A DNA stretch of 44,366 bases. It comes from CAUZFZ01 sp963579025. GTDB taxonomy: Bacteria > Planctomycetota > Planctomycetia > Planctomycetales > Planctomycetaceae. Positions within the stretch are counted from its first letter, which is position 1. Every line of letters starts with the position of its first letter. The notes under the pieces were generated by a model. That model saw only the letters and a program-made list of their open reading frames with translations, did no database searches and was not told the DNA's origin. Below, piece after piece: positions 17,645 through 26,490 of this stretch. The translations under genes and the position numbers were made by a program. Where the stretch lies: positions 1 through 44,366 of the forward strand of contig CAUZFZ010000082.1 of the NCBI GenBank assembly GCA_963579025.1. The letters run 5' to 3'.

Positions 17645-18010
17645 ACGCAAGCTCATCGAACGGACCACCGAACGCGTCGGAGCCGCCCGACGACGACGGC
17701 CCGACGAGCGTCCGCCACATCGTGTGGACGACGCCGGGTTACCTGTAGAATCAGCAGTCGCGGATGGACTATGCGAGCTACCGCCGTGTGGGCCTGCCGA
17801 TCACGAGCAGCCACATCGAGTCGGCAGTGAAGGAGCTGAGCACCGGATCAAAGGCAGTGAGAAATTCTGGAGCGAGTCTGGCGGCGAGTCAGTGCTTCAA
17901 CTGAAAGCGGACGAGTTGAGCAGCAGCGAGCCGCTGAAATCCTTCTGGACCGGGCGTCCAAAAACCCGCACCGGCCTCCGCGCCCGCTGCCGCAAACCCA
18001 CACCCGCATA
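17645..18010 (+). pseudogene. Decayed transposase C-terminal fragment
   Basis: Translating through one stop and one frameshift gives a continuous transposase-like tail. One frame reads GPPNASEPPDDDG, then a TTPGYL segment, a stop codon, NQQSRMDYASYRRVGLPITS and SHIESAVKEL (17764 onward). After a frame change it continues as HRIKGSEKFWSESGGESVLQ, then LKADELSSSEPLKSFW. The LPITSSHIES and RIKGSEKFW blocks are familiar from full-length transposases of planctomycetes and cyanobacteria, but I am not certain of the IS family. The N-terminal catalytic part is missing and the MITE-like element lies immediately upstream, so this is a remnant that cannot encode an active enzyme. Confidence 0.68.
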
Positions 18011-18012
18011 AT

Positions 18013-18041
18013 CACAAACCCCGTCCCGCACCCCTGCACTC
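18013..18041 (+). repeat. Short dispersed repeat, copy B
   Basis: CACAAACCCCGTCCCGCACC followed by CCTGCACTC. It matches copies A (17148, opposite strand) and C (20040, same strand) over about 20 bp. It sits just after the transposase remnant and before the 3' end of the Fic gene. Confidence 0.65.
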
Positions 18042-18181
18042 AGTGCGGCCTCGCCGACGTGAAGCGTTTCTCTGCCTGTCGCAAGGTGAGCGGGCTCCCT
18101 CGCAAGGAGTCTCTTAACAGCGCGACGCAGGCAAGGGTTCTCTGATTCACCGAATCCTGCAGGACCATCCAATCCGCGACG

Positions 18182-19555
18182 TCAGGTCAACCTTCGAAGC
18201 AGAACCTCGGAAACAAACTCCCGGGCGACAGTCACCGGATCGATATCTACGTCGTAAGTGCATCGGTCCGTCAAAACGTCGATACGTCGCCGGGCGAGTT
18301 TGTCATTGACGGTGAGCAATTCGCGAAGTGTCAACGGCGTGTCACTAAGTTCGTCAAGTCGCATCGCATCGCCTTCCCATCCCTGCTGCTCACTGATTAA
18401 CAGGCACGCACCTGGGCCGAATCCTGGCACGTCGGCGTCTGTCGCCACGTGGTGGTTGAAAAAGAAACAGTAGTTCAACCGATGATCGCCACGCCGGAAA
18501 TTCAGCCAGAAGAACCACGTTCGTGCAACACCGGAGCCCGAACGCAGGCTCTCCCAGGTTTCCTGGCCAACGACGTCAAAAGAGGAAAGCTGGACTTCAA
18601 TGCTTCCATCAGAGGCGCTCGTGACCTGCGTGCAGCAGCGTCTGAAGGCGTCCTTGACCTGCTCCATGTCTCTGGCCCAGCGGAGGTACTCCAGTTGGCG
18701 AGCCTCGTTGTCGCGAGCGTGTATTTCTCCAACGACTTCCGCTGCCCAGTCCTTCAGTTCGTCGGATTCGCGCTGGGCGTTTAAGTAAACCTGCAGATTC
18801 GCTGCCACAGACCGGGCAATCAATTGGGCAAGCGGATTGAAGTCTGGAGCGTCTTCGTCATCTGCGGCAGACAGAGCCTTGTAGTATCGGTCTCGATCTG
18901 TCACCCGGATGACAGCAGCAGTGAATCTATGGCCGAAGAGAATCAGGTCCTGCCAGAGCCTCGCCATTCTCCCGTTGCCGTCGAAGAACGGGTGGATTCT
19001 GGCAATTGCCCAGTGAGTCCAGGTTGCAAGACCGAGTGGATCGACGCCATCAGAACGCAGCAAGTGGGCGAAGACTTCGTCCATCAAATCGTAAACGCGG
19101 GTTTCGCTCGGTGGCTGGTACATCGCTCCGCGGATCATCACGCTCTGATCGCGAAACATTCCCGCGTATTCGTCGTTGACGCCGGTCAGCAGCACTCGAT
19201 GCTGTTCAAGAAAGAAACTTCGGTTCCCCCACGACGCCCCGTCGGCAACAACGCCCTGAAGATTTGCAATCACCTTTCCAAGATTCGCAGCTTCCGTGGC
19301 ATCACGTCGGCGTCCCACATCGACAGACTGGCCACTCTGCAGAACGAGCACGGTTTCCCGAAGTGTCAGTTGGTTGCCCTCGATCGCATTGCTGTTGTAG
19401 ACCCGCTCACCCAGCAATTCCTGCTCAATTCGGTCCATCACTTCCGGCGACACCGGGCGGAGTTCGTTGACCTGGTGAGCAAGCTCCCGCGCGTCGTCAA
19501 AAAGCTGCGTCGAGACGCCGTCCAGCTCAATGTCTGCAGGCGACGGAAGTTTCAT
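18182..19555 (-). CDS. Fic-domain AMP-transferase-like protein with N-terminal inhibitory motif
   Basis: A 457-residue Fic protein. The catalytic motif HPFFDGNGRMAR starts at His188 and is intact, so it is predicted to transfer AMP or another nucleotide phosphate group to protein hydroxyls. An inhibitory helix motif SNAIEGN lies at residues 55-61. This matches the (S/T)xxxE(G/N) signature of class II Fic proteins, in which the Glu obstructs ATP and keeps the enzyme autoinhibited. The C-terminal 200 residues are a partner domain of unknown fold. The ATG at 19555 is used; a GTG at 19591 would add 12 residues and neither has a strong ribosome binding site. It stands alone, flanked by repeats and a transposase remnant, which suggests horizontal gain. 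No separate antitoxin gene is seen. Target proteins are unknown. Confidence 0.92.
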   Translation of the reverse strand: MKLPSPADIELDGVSTQLFDDARELAHQVNELRPVSPEVMDRIEQELLGERVYNSNAIEGNQLTLRETVLVLQSGQSVDVGRRRDATEAANLGKVIANLQGVVADGASWGNRSFFLEQHRVLLTGVNDEYAGMFRDQSVMIRGAMYQPPSETRVYDLMDEVFAHLLRSDGVDPLGLATWTHWAIARIHPFFDGNGRMARLWQDLILFGHRFTAAVIRVTDRDRYYKALSAADDEDAPDFNPLAQLIARSVAANLQVYLNAQRESDELKDWAAEVVGEIHARDNEARQLEYLRWARDMEQVKDAFRRCCTQVTSASDGSIEVQLSSFDVVGQETWESLRSGSGVARTWFFWLNFRRGDHRLNYCFFFNHHVATDADVPGFGPGACLLISEQQGWEGDAMRLDELSDTPLTLRELLTVNDKLARRRIDVLTDRCTYDVDIDPVTVAREFVSEVLLRRLT

Positions 19556-19859
19556 TTGATCGAATCCCGATGCTGTGGAAGCGGCGGTCACCTGCTGAGA
19601 AGTCTATGCAAATTGCAGTACTCCAGGCAGGCCCGCAGATGTTTGACAGGACATTCTGGTTTCTGGTTGGTTCGGCGCGGACCACCGTTCCACATCAGCG
19701 TCTCTAACGCAGCGAACGAACAAGACCAAAGAGAAAACAAGGGGAGAAAAGAAAACAAGGACAGGTATTGTATGTGGCTTTGCGCTCGGCACATTTCAGT
19801 GGCCTGGAAACGGCGGGACGTGATTCGAACTCGCTGGCTATCGGGCGGGGCCTGGTTGA

Positions 19860-19904
19860 CCTGGGGTTCCGCTTGCGGCTCGCGCCGCGGCGCTTCACCC
19901 CAGG
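19860..19904. repeat. Palindromic repeat (CCTGGGGT/ACCCCAGG)
   Basis: Perfect 8 bp arms CCTGGGGT (19860-19867) and ACCCCAGG (19897-19904) enclose a GC-rich centre with CGCGCCGCGGCG. The form is that of a small dispersed palindrome. It differs in sequence from the MITE-like element and from the 8487 repeat. Confidence 0.65.
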
Positions 19905-20039
19905 CTATCTGCTGCCACGCCTCCGGCGTTCGTGACATCGCCTGCCGTGCCAAAGACGATCGCCGTATCAAACAGTCGATTGGTCTCGCCAGGCGCCTGC
20001 GCTGGAAATTCCCGGAGTAGCCTGGATCTCAGGCGAATT

Positions 20040-20062
20040 CGCAAACCCTGTCCCGCACCCCC
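20040..20062 (+). repeat. Short dispersed repeat, copy C
   Basis: CGCAAACCCTGTCCCGCACC followed by CCC, with one core change (C to T) relative to copies A and B. Together with copy B it forms direct repeats about 2.0 kb apart around the Fic gene. Confidence 0.6.
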
Positions 20063-20129
20063 AGAGTGCTGGACACCTTGGGAATCACGCTAGAATGGCA
20101 GGCGATTTCCACTTGTCCGGGTAGACGTT

Positions 20130-22514
20130 ATGCGAATCATCCTGTCATCCGTTTTGAGTCTCGCCGCTCTTGTCACAGCCGTTTCCGCCGACTCGAGGAC
20201 TGACTTCTTCGAGGCGAAGATTCGTCCGCTGTTGATTGAGCGTTGCGAGTCGTGTCACGATCGCCAGGCGAAGGGGGGCCTGCGTCTCGACTCCCGCCGC
20301 GGATTCACGCGGGGCGGCCGGTCAGGCACGGTCGTCGTCGCCGGTAAGCCGGAGAAAAGTCTGCTGTTTCTGGCCGTGTCGGGTCAGCACAAGAAACTCA
20401 AGATGCCGCCGGACGATCCGCTGGAACCACAGGAAATCGCCGCACTGGGAACATGGATTCGTGACGGAGCAATCTGGCCGGAGACCAGCATCACGACCAC
20501 CGACCGAGCTTACGGGATCACCGAAGCTGACCGAAAGTTCTGGTCATTCCAGCCGGTGAAGCGCCCCGACATCCCCCAGGTCGAACGATCCACCTGGCGG
20601 GAAAACCCGGTCGACGCGTTCATCCTCGCGAAGCTGACGGAACACGATCTCTCGCCCGGTGCGCAGGCGACGCGAAGAACTCTCATTCGTCGGGCGACAT
20701 TTGACCTGCTCGGGCTGCCACCTTCGCCGGAAGAGATCGACGCCTTCGTCGGGGACGAGTCACCGCGCGCATGGCAGAACCTGGTCGATCGGCTGCTGTC
20801 ATCCCGGCACTATGGTGAGCGCTGGGGACGTCACTGGCTGGACGTTGTGCGCTATGCGGACACGGCCGGTGACGCCGCCGACTTCCCCGTGCCGGAGGCG
20901 TACAAGTATCGCAACTACGTCATTGATGCCTTCAACAAAGACAAACCATACGACCAGTTCGTGCGAGAACAGATCGCCGGTGACCTGCTTCCCTCGGACT
21001 CGGACGAGCAACACTGGGAGCAGACGATCGCCACCGGCTACATCGCCATCTCACGCCGAATCGGAGTCAGCCCGCAGAACCTACGACACATTACGATCGA
21101 AGACACGCTCGACAATCTGGGCAAGACATTCCTTGGACTGACGATCGGCTGTGCCCGTTGCCACGACCACAAGTTCGATCCGATTCCGACCGACGACTAC
21201 TACGCCCTGTTCGGCATCTTTGACAGTTCGGTGTATCCACACGCCGGAGCGGAGCACAAACCGTGGCGGCAGGACTTTGCGTACCGCATCGGCAAGGCCG
21301 AATCAGACCGTGTGTTGAAACCGCACCGCGACGAGCTGGAAGTCTGGAACCGGAAAGAACGAGTCAAACTTGAGGAGTACCGAGACTTCCAGCGGAAGAA
21401 GATCACCGACCCGACAAAGACGCGTGAGAAAGCCTGGCAGGCCGTGCTGGCCATGCGCCAGGAGCGGCGGCCGTTCGCGGAAGCCTTTCCGAATCTCGAA
21501 GTCGCATATGCCATCCAGGAAGGCGACCCGCACGACGTCCCCGTGCACAGGGCCGGCGATCCTCGATCGCGCGGAGAAATCGTGCGTCGCGGTTTCCTCC
21601 AGATCCTCGGCGGACAGAAGCTCCCGCCCAAATCGACGGGCAGCGGTCGGCGCGAATTGGCGAACTGGTTGACGGATCCCGCCAATCCGCTGACAGCACG
21701 TGTGATGGTCAATCGCATCTGGCACTGGCACTTTGGGCGTGGGCTCGTTTCGACCACAAGTGATTTCGGAGTCCGCGGCACTCCGCCAACGCATCCGGAA
21801 CTGCTCGACTTCCTTGCGTCGCATTTCGTCAGGCACGGCTGGTCGATCAAGGACCTGCACCGATTGATCATGCTGTCCCGCACGTACCAGCTTTCGAGCG
21901 CTGACATCCCAGCCAACTCTGACGTCGATCCCGACAACCTGCTCCTGTGGCGAGCGAACCGTCGTCGACTGGACGCTGAGCAGATTCGCGATTCCATCCT
22001 GACATTCAGCGGCCAGCTTGATCTCGCACCTGGCGGGCGACATCCATTCGATCACCGGCTGACGTATTTCTTCCGGCAACACGAACCATTCGTCGGCGAC
22101 TTCCCCACCAACCGTCGCAGCGTCTACATGATGCAGCAGCGCATTCGCAAGAACGACTACCTTGATCTGTTCGATGGCCCGGATGGCAACATTCCAGCCT
22201 CGCAGCGTCGGTCGACAACAACGACATTGCAGGCCCTGTTCCTGATCAACTCTCAATTCCTGCACCAACAGTCGGCTGCGACCGCAAAACGGATCGTCGA
22301 ATCGGCGGATCGGAACGAGGCACGAATCACTCGAACCTACAGCACAATTTTTGGACGCAATCCGACCGCCGACGAAACAACGCAAACGCTGGCGTTTCTG
22401 GATGAGCTTCGCGAACAGGTTACAGACCGTTCCAGTGCGAACACCGACAGTCGCATTTGGGGATCCCTCTTACGCGGCATGCTGAGCAGCAACGAATTCA
22501 TCTTCATCGACTGA
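20130..22514 (+). CDS. PSCyt1/DUF1549/DUF1553 planctomycete cytochrome
   Basis: A 794-residue secreted protein. The signal peptide covers about residues 1-20. The PSCyt1 haem motif CESCH lies at residues 39-43, followed by GGLRLDSRRGFTRGG and the KMPPDDPL motif. The DUF1549 (PSCyt2) region starts near NPVDAFILAKL and includes the ERWGRHWLDVVRYADT block and a second CARCHDHKFDPI haem-like motif. The DUF1553 (PSD1) region starts near GRRELANWLTDPANPLTARV and includes LDAEQIRDSIL. Order and length are standard. These proteins are nearly always adjacent to DUF1501 genes, as here, and are presumed periplasmic and linked to degradation of complex substrates; the reaction is unknown. It heads the plus-strand group with the DUF1501 protein, the sulfatase and the CMD protein. 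Confidence 0.94.
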   Translation: MRIILSSVLSLAALVTAVSADSRTDFFEAKIRPLLIERCESCHDRQAKGGLRLDSRRGFTRGGRSGTVVVAGKPEKSLLFLAVSGQHKKLKMPPDDPLEPQEIAALGTWIRDGAIWPETSITTTDRAYGITEADRKFWSFQPVKRPDIPQVERSTWRENPVDAFILAKLTEHDLSPGAQATRRTLIRRATFDLLGLPPSPEEIDAFVGDESPRAWQNLVDRLLSSRHYGERWGRHWLDVVRYADTAGDAADFPVPEAYKYRNYVIDAFNKDKPYDQFVREQIAGDLLPSDSDEQHWEQTIATGYIAISRRIGVSPQNLRHITIEDTLDNLGKTFLGLTIGCARCHDHKFDPIPTDDYYALFGIFDSSVYPHAGAEHKPWRQDFAYRIGKAESDRVLKPHRDELEVWNRKERVKLEEYRDFQRKKITDPTKTREKAWQAVLAMRQERRPFAEAFPNLEVAYAIQEGDPHDVPVHRAGDPRSRGEIVRRGFLQILGGQKLPPKSTGSGRRELANWLTDPANPLTARVMVNRIWHWHFGRGLVSTTSDFGVRGTPPTHPELLDFLASHFVRHGWSIKDLHRLIMLSRTYQLSSADIPANSDVDPDNLLLWRANRRRLDAEQIRDSILTFSGQLDLAPGGRHPFDHRLTYFFRQHEPFVGDFPTNRRSVYMMQQRIRKNDYLDLFDGPDGNIPASQRRSTTTTLQALFLINSQFLHQQSAATAKRIVESADRNEARITRTYSTIFGRNPTADETTQTLAFLDELREQVTDRSSANTDSRIWGSLLRGMLSSNEFIFID

Positions 22515-22545
22515 AAACGACACTCAAGAAACATGGACAGAAGAT

Positions 22546-22619
22546 CGCAAAGGCCGCGAAGACTCGGACAGCACACGGAAACAGTAGTCAGAGCAGTCTT
22601 TTCCTTCGCGACCTTTGCG
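22546..22619. repeat. Palindromic repeat (CGCAAAGG-type)
   Basis: Arms CGCAAAGGCCGCGAAG (22546-22561) and its near-complement (ending 22619) differ at one position. It is one of two different palindromic elements placed back to back in the 290 bp gap between the DUF1553 and DUF1501 genes. Confidence 0.65.
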
Positions 22620-22657
22620 TCCTTCTGTTTGATTGGACACCGCAAATGTGAGACCTC

Positions 22658-22754
22658 GTTTAACCGCAAGCCCAACGGGCTGCGCGTCGTACGGCAATGG
22701 CGCGCTCTCGGGACAGCCGCACCGACGCGCACGCCGGTGGCGTTGCGGTTAAAC
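22658..22754. repeat. Palindromic repeat (GTTTAACCGCAA-type)
   Basis: Perfect 12 bp arms GTTTAACCGCAA (22658-22669) and TTGCGGTTAAAC (22743-22754) enclose a GC-rich centre. It is the second element of the pair between the DUF1553 and DUF1501 genes. It may form a hairpin in the message and affect expression of the downstream gene. Confidence 0.7.
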
Positions 22755-22792
22755 AGCATGCGACAAATCGTGGCCGCATTGGCCGGAAGGAC

Positions 22793-22797
22793 AGGAG
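22793..22797 (+). promoter_or_regulatory. Ribosome binding site (AGGAG) that fixes the DUF1501 GTG start
   Basis: AGGAG lies 7 nt before the GTG at 22805. It supports that start over the internal ATG at 22829 and over a longer frame that would run through the palindromic repeat. Confidence 0.75.
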
Positions 22798-22804
22798 TCA
22801 AACT

Positions 22805-24175
22805 GTGTCTGCATCAACTCGACGTCACATGATCCGATCGCTGGCGGGCGGCGGGATGATCCTGCCTGGTCTGCTCAGCGAGATGCTCGGCAGCGAAGAG
22901 AGTACGTCTGGCAACCCGCTGGCTCCCAGACAGCCGCATTTTGCCCCCAAAGCAAAGCGCGTGATCTTCCTGTTTATGACCGGAGGCGTTTCGCACGTCG
23001 ACACGTTCGACCATAAGCCTTACCTCACAAAGCATCACGACGAACCGAAGAACGAACGCAACGTCTACAAAGGTTCGCCCTGGGATTTTCGCCGATACGG
23101 CGAAAGTGGCATTGAGGTCAGTGACCTGTTTCCACAAGTCGGTCGTGTGATCGACGACGTCTGCGTCATTCGCTCGATGACGAACATCAATGGCGATCAC
23201 TTTGGAGCCACGATCGGCATCCACACGGGATCGGCCACGTTTAATCGACCAAGCATCGGGTCCTGGGTCAGCTACGGTCTGGGCACGGAAAACAACAACC
23301 TGCCATCGTTCATGGTTGTCTCACCGGGTTTGCCCTACGCAGGTGGCCAGGTGTGGGGTTCGGATTTCCTGCCCGTTCTGCATCAGGGAACCCGCATTGT
23401 TCCCGGCAACGAGCCCATCGCGAACATGCATCGCCGCTCGGCATCGGCCGAACTGCAGCGTACGGAACTCGACGTTCTCGAGTATTTCAACCGGCAGCAT
23501 CTGAAAGGTCGGGAAACCGATTCGAATCTGACTGCCCGCATTCGCTCATTCGAAACCGCCGCCGGGATGCAACTGGCCGCTCCTGAAGCATTCGATGTCT
23601 CGCAGGAATCGGAAGCGACACACCAGCTCTACGGTCTGGATGAAGGCGACACGCAGGGCTTCGGCTGGCAATGTCTTGTGGGACGCAGGCTGGCCGAGCG
23701 GGGTGTTCGGTTCATTGAGCTGATCGATGGTGACACCAGCCTCGAAAAGAACTGGGATGCTCACGCCAACCTGACTCGGTACGAGCAGTTTGCGCGGAAC
23801 GTCGATCGTCCAATCGCCGGACTGCTGCGTGATCTGAAAATGCGGGGCATGCTGGAAGACACGCTGGTGGTGTGGACCACGGAATTCGGCCGCGGCCCGT
23901 ACGTCGCGTCGCCCGGCACGAACGGTCGTGGACACCACTCGCGTGTTTACAGTTCATGGCTGGCCGGTGCCGGCGTTCGTGGCGGTATCACGTACGGCTC
24001 CAGCGATGAACATGGCTTCGACATCGCCGAGAATCGAGTCGACGTACACGATCTGCAGGCCACAATTCTTCATCAGCTCGGATTGGATCACGAACGCCTG
24101 ACTTACCGACACGCCGGTCGCGACTATCGTCTGACCGACGTTCACGGCCGCGTCGTTCACGAGATTCTGAGCTGA
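22805..24175 (+). CDS. DUF1501 protein (sulfatase-like fold), Tat-type leader
   Basis: A 456-residue protein. The N-terminus carries a twin-arginine pair in STRRHMIRSLAGGGMIL, suggesting Tat export. The body has the family landmarks PKAKRVIFLFMTGGVSHVDTFDHKP, SPWDFRRYGESGIEVSDLFPQV, TNINGDHFGATIGIHTGS, SWVSYGLGTEN, FGWQCLVGRRLAERGVRFIEL, LVVWTTEFGR and HDLQATILHQLGLDHERLTY. DUF1501 is related to the alkaline-phosphatase/sulfatase clan, and the conserved Asp/His residues would bind metal; the substrate is unknown. It is paired with the preceding DUF1549/DUF1553 gene. The GTG start is supported by an AGGAG site. A second family member occurs at 37409. Confidence 0.94.
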   Translation: MSASTRRHMIRSLAGGGMILPGLLSEMLGSEESTSGNPLAPRQPHFAPKAKRVIFLFMTGGVSHVDTFDHKPYLTKHHDEPKNERNVYKGSPWDFRRYGESGIEVSDLFPQVGRVIDDVCVIRSMTNINGDHFGATIGIHTGSATFNRPSIGSWVSYGLGTENNNLPSFMVVSPGLPYAGGQVWGSDFLPVLHQGTRIVPGNEPIANMHRRSASAELQRTELDVLEYFNRQHLKGRETDSNLTARIRSFETAAGMQLAAPEAFDVSQESEATHQLYGLDEGDTQGFGWQCLVGRRLAERGVRFIELIDGDTSLEKNWDAHANLTRYEQFARNVDRPIAGLLRDLKMRGMLEDTLVVWTTEFGRGPYVASPGTNGRGHHSRVYSSWLAGAGVRGGITYGSSDEHGFDIAENRVDVHDLQATILHQLGLDHERLTYRHAGRDYRLTDVHGRVVHEILS

Positions 24176-24215
24176 CCCCTGTAACCGCAATCCCACGCGC
24201 CGGAGACATACCACC

Positions 24216-25664
24216 GTGAGTCGTCTGTTTCTAACAATCATCCTGCTGGCTCTACCGATCACCGCGTCCGCCGCCGACCGCCCGAACATCCTGTTCGCCT
24301 TCGCCGACGACTGGGGTCTGCACGCGAGTGCCTACGGCGATCCGGTCGTCAAGACACCGAACTTCGACCGCATCGCGCGCGAAGGGGTGTTGTTTCAGAA
24401 CGCATACATCTCGTCGCCGTCCTGCACTCCGTCGCGCGGAGCCGTCCTGACCGGCCACTACCACTGGCAACTGGATGGCGCCGCCAACTTATGGAGCGTC
24501 TTCCCGGATGACTTCGGTACTTACCCGGAATTCTTCAAACAGAGCGGCTACGTCACGGGAGTCAGCGGCAAAGGCTGGGGACCCGGCCGGACCGCGACCA
24601 AAGGCCGCGAACTCGCAGGCAAACGCTTCCCGAACTTCCAGCAGTTTCTAAAGGATCGGCCAAAAGACACGCCGTTCTGTTACTGGCTGGGCACCAGCGA
24701 TCCGCATCGCCCGTTCAAGGCCGGCTCGGGCAAAGCTGCCGGGATGGACCTGTCGAAGATCGATGTCCCTGCCTGTTTCCCCGACTCGGAAGTCGTACGC
24801 AGCGACATCGCCGATTACTACGTCGAGGTCCAGCGGTTCGACGCGCTCGTCGGCCGCGCACTGGCGTCGCTCGAAGAACTCGGTGAGCTGGATAACACGA
24901 TGGTCGTCATGAGCAGCGATCACGGCATGCCGTTTCCTCGCAGTAAGAGCAACCTGTACGACTCCGGTGCTCGCGTTCCGCTGGCAATCTCCTTCGGTTC
25001 AAAGATCAAAGCGCCGGGCCGGACGGTTCAAGACTTCGTGAGCCTCATCGATCTCGCTCCGACATTTCTCGACGTCGCGAGGGTTAACATTCCCTTTGCT
25101 CTGACCGGTCGAAGCCTGCGGCCGATTCTGGAGAGTGACAAATCGGGCATGGTCGAGAGCGACCGCGATTCAGTCGTCTTTGGCAAGGAGCGACATGTGC
25201 CGTCGCAGGAGAAGCCTGACATGGGCGGCTATCCCTGCCGGGCCATTCGTACGAAGGGCTTTCTTTTCATCAGAAACTACCGCCCTGATCGCTGGCCAAA
25301 TGGAACACCCGACTACAAGAACGCCGCGATTCCCGGTACGTGGCTGGGAGACACGGATAATGGTCCAACCAAGACGTACATGGTCGACAATCGCGACAGG
25401 GACGAAACGCATCGCCGGTTGTATGACCTCTCCTTCGCAAAACGTCCGGCAGTCGAACTGTACGATCTCAAGAGCGATCCCGACCAACTCAACAACGTGG
25501 CCGACAAGCCTCAGCACGCGGACACGCTGGCCAGACTGTCAGGTCAACTCGATTCGAAGCTGAAAGCGTCGGGAGACCCGCGTGCGGACGGCGAGGGTGA
25601 CTTCTTTGACACCTTTCCGTATCTCGGCGGAGGCCCGAAATTTCCCGGCTTCGGTCGTAAATAA
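24216..25664 (+). CDS. Formylglycine-dependent sulfatase, secreted
   Basis: A 482-residue type I sulfatase. The signal peptide spans about residues 1-20. The first metal-binding segment is FAFADDWG. The formylglycine signature is CTPSRGAVLTG with Cys70, which must be converted by a formylglycine-generating enzyme encoded elsewhere. Further motifs are the lysine-containing VSGKGWGPGR, the SDPHRPF segment and MVVMSSDHGMPFPRSK. All main active-site blocks appear present. It would hydrolyse sulfate esters, probably on polysaccharides, in the periplasm; the exact substrate is unknown. The start is GTG at 24216 with GGAG about 10 nt upstream. It follows the DUF1501 gene by 40 bp and likely belongs to the same transcript. 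Confidence 0.94.
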   Translation: MSRLFLTIILLALPITASAADRPNILFAFADDWGLHASAYGDPVVKTPNFDRIAREGVLFQNAYISSPSCTPSRGAVLTGHYHWQLDGAANLWSVFPDDFGTYPEFFKQSGYVTGVSGKGWGPGRTATKGRELAGKRFPNFQQFLKDRPKDTPFCYWLGTSDPHRPFKAGSGKAAGMDLSKIDVPACFPDSEVVRSDIADYYVEVQRFDALVGRALASLEELGELDNTMVVMSSDHGMPFPRSKSNLYDSGARVPLAISFGSKIKAPGRTVQDFVSLIDLAPTFLDVARVNIPFALTGRSLRPILESDKSGMVESDRDSVVFGKERHVPSQEKPDMGGYPCRAIRTKGFLFIRNYRPDRWPNGTPDYKNAAIPGTWLGDTDNGPTKTYMVDNRDRDETHRRLYDLSFAKRPAVELYDLKSDPDQLNNVADKPQHADTLARLSGQLDSKLKASGDPRADGEGDFFDTFPYLGGGPKFPGFGRK

Positions 25665-25770
25665 GACGACTCGTTCGGACATTCACGGCGCCGCAGTTCG
25701 TGCTGGCAGGACCTTCGATCCGCAGTGCGGCCAACCGACTCGTAAGCTCCGATGAGTGATGAGGGAACGA

Positions 25771-26220
25771 ATGAGCGACGAACGATACGCCACCGTGCGA
25801 CCCGTTTCGGAAGAAGACGCCACTGGGCGAGTCTCTGATATTTTCGCGGACATTCGCGAGACGAAGGGCATCGATTTCGTCCCGCGCTTCTGGCAGGTGC
25901 TGGCGACGAACCCCACGCAACTGGAGGTCGTCTGGTCGAGCCTGAAGAAGCTGATGCATCCCGAAGCTACAGGCCGGCAGTCATCCCTGGACCCGGCGAC
26001 GAGAGAGATGATCGCGGTGGCCGTCTCCGCAACAAACGGATGCGCTTACTGCATCAATTCACACACCGCCGCTTTGAAGAAGCACGGAATCAGCGACGAG
26101 GCAATCGGCGAGGTGTTAGCCATCGCCAGCCTGTTCAACATGACAAACACTCTGGCCGACGGCTATCAGATTGAACCCGACGTGCTGCCGCCAATCGATA
26201 CACGTACCAACTTGGAATGA
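25771..26220 (+). CDS. Carboxymuconolactone decarboxylase/AhpD-like peroxidase family protein
   Basis: A 149-residue cytosolic protein of the CMD/AhpD fold. The signature is REMIAVAVSATNGCAYCINS followed by HTAALKKHG, with a CxxC pair and the following His that form the proton-relay and redox site in AhpD-type peroxidases. Length is typical. The start is the ATG at 25771, with GAGGGA at 25761-25766 upstream. It is downstream of the sulfatase by about 100 bp and may share its transcript. A role in peroxide or alkylhydroperoxide reduction is inferred from the family; no dedicated reductase partner is seen. Confidence 0.9.
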   Translation: MSDERYATVRPVSEEDATGRVSDIFADIRETKGIDFVPRFWQVLATNPTQLEVVWSSLKKLMHPEATGRQSSLDPATREMIAVAVSATNGCAYCINSHTAALKKHGISDEAIGEVLAIASLFNMTNTLADGYQIEPDVLPPIDTRTNLE

Positions 26221-26490
26221 ACTGTCGGGTGCATCTGTCACTCTGGATCGTTCGATGCACGCCGGAAGGCATTCCGATCTATACGGATGACAATCAATAC
26301 CATCGCCTTCGAACGCTGAACGACCTGTTCCACACGACACAAACATCTGACTGCATCACTTGACATCTGTATCGAGCGTCGGCAGTATCCGTGCCCTTGA
26401 CTCCCTCCTCTGTGAAATGCGGGCCTGCTCATTCCATGCAATGAGCTGTCAGGTGCCGTTTCGTGTTTTCCTGCTATAAGGAGAGATCGG

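Larger units (their letters stand above)
19556..20129. other. Gene-free accessory region upstream of Fic
   Basis: About 570 bp without a convincing gene. It should contain the Fic promoter (minus strand) and that of the cytochrome gene at 20130. It holds an AG-rich stretch (19731-19762), a palindromic repeat (19860-19904) and a short dispersed repeat (20040-20062). An open frame crosses it on the plus strand but is antisense to Fic for most of its length. Confidence 0.55.

Noticed and set aside
18824..20020. Open frame of 398 codons on the plus strand
   Set aside because: It is antisense to the Fic gene for most of its length, then crosses a palindromic repeat; no recognisable protein features, and Fic has clear conserved motifs on the other strand.
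21303..22385. Open frame of 360 codons on the minus strand
   Set aside because: It lies entirely opposite the DUF1553 region, whose motifs are unmistakable. High GC content makes long antisense frames common.
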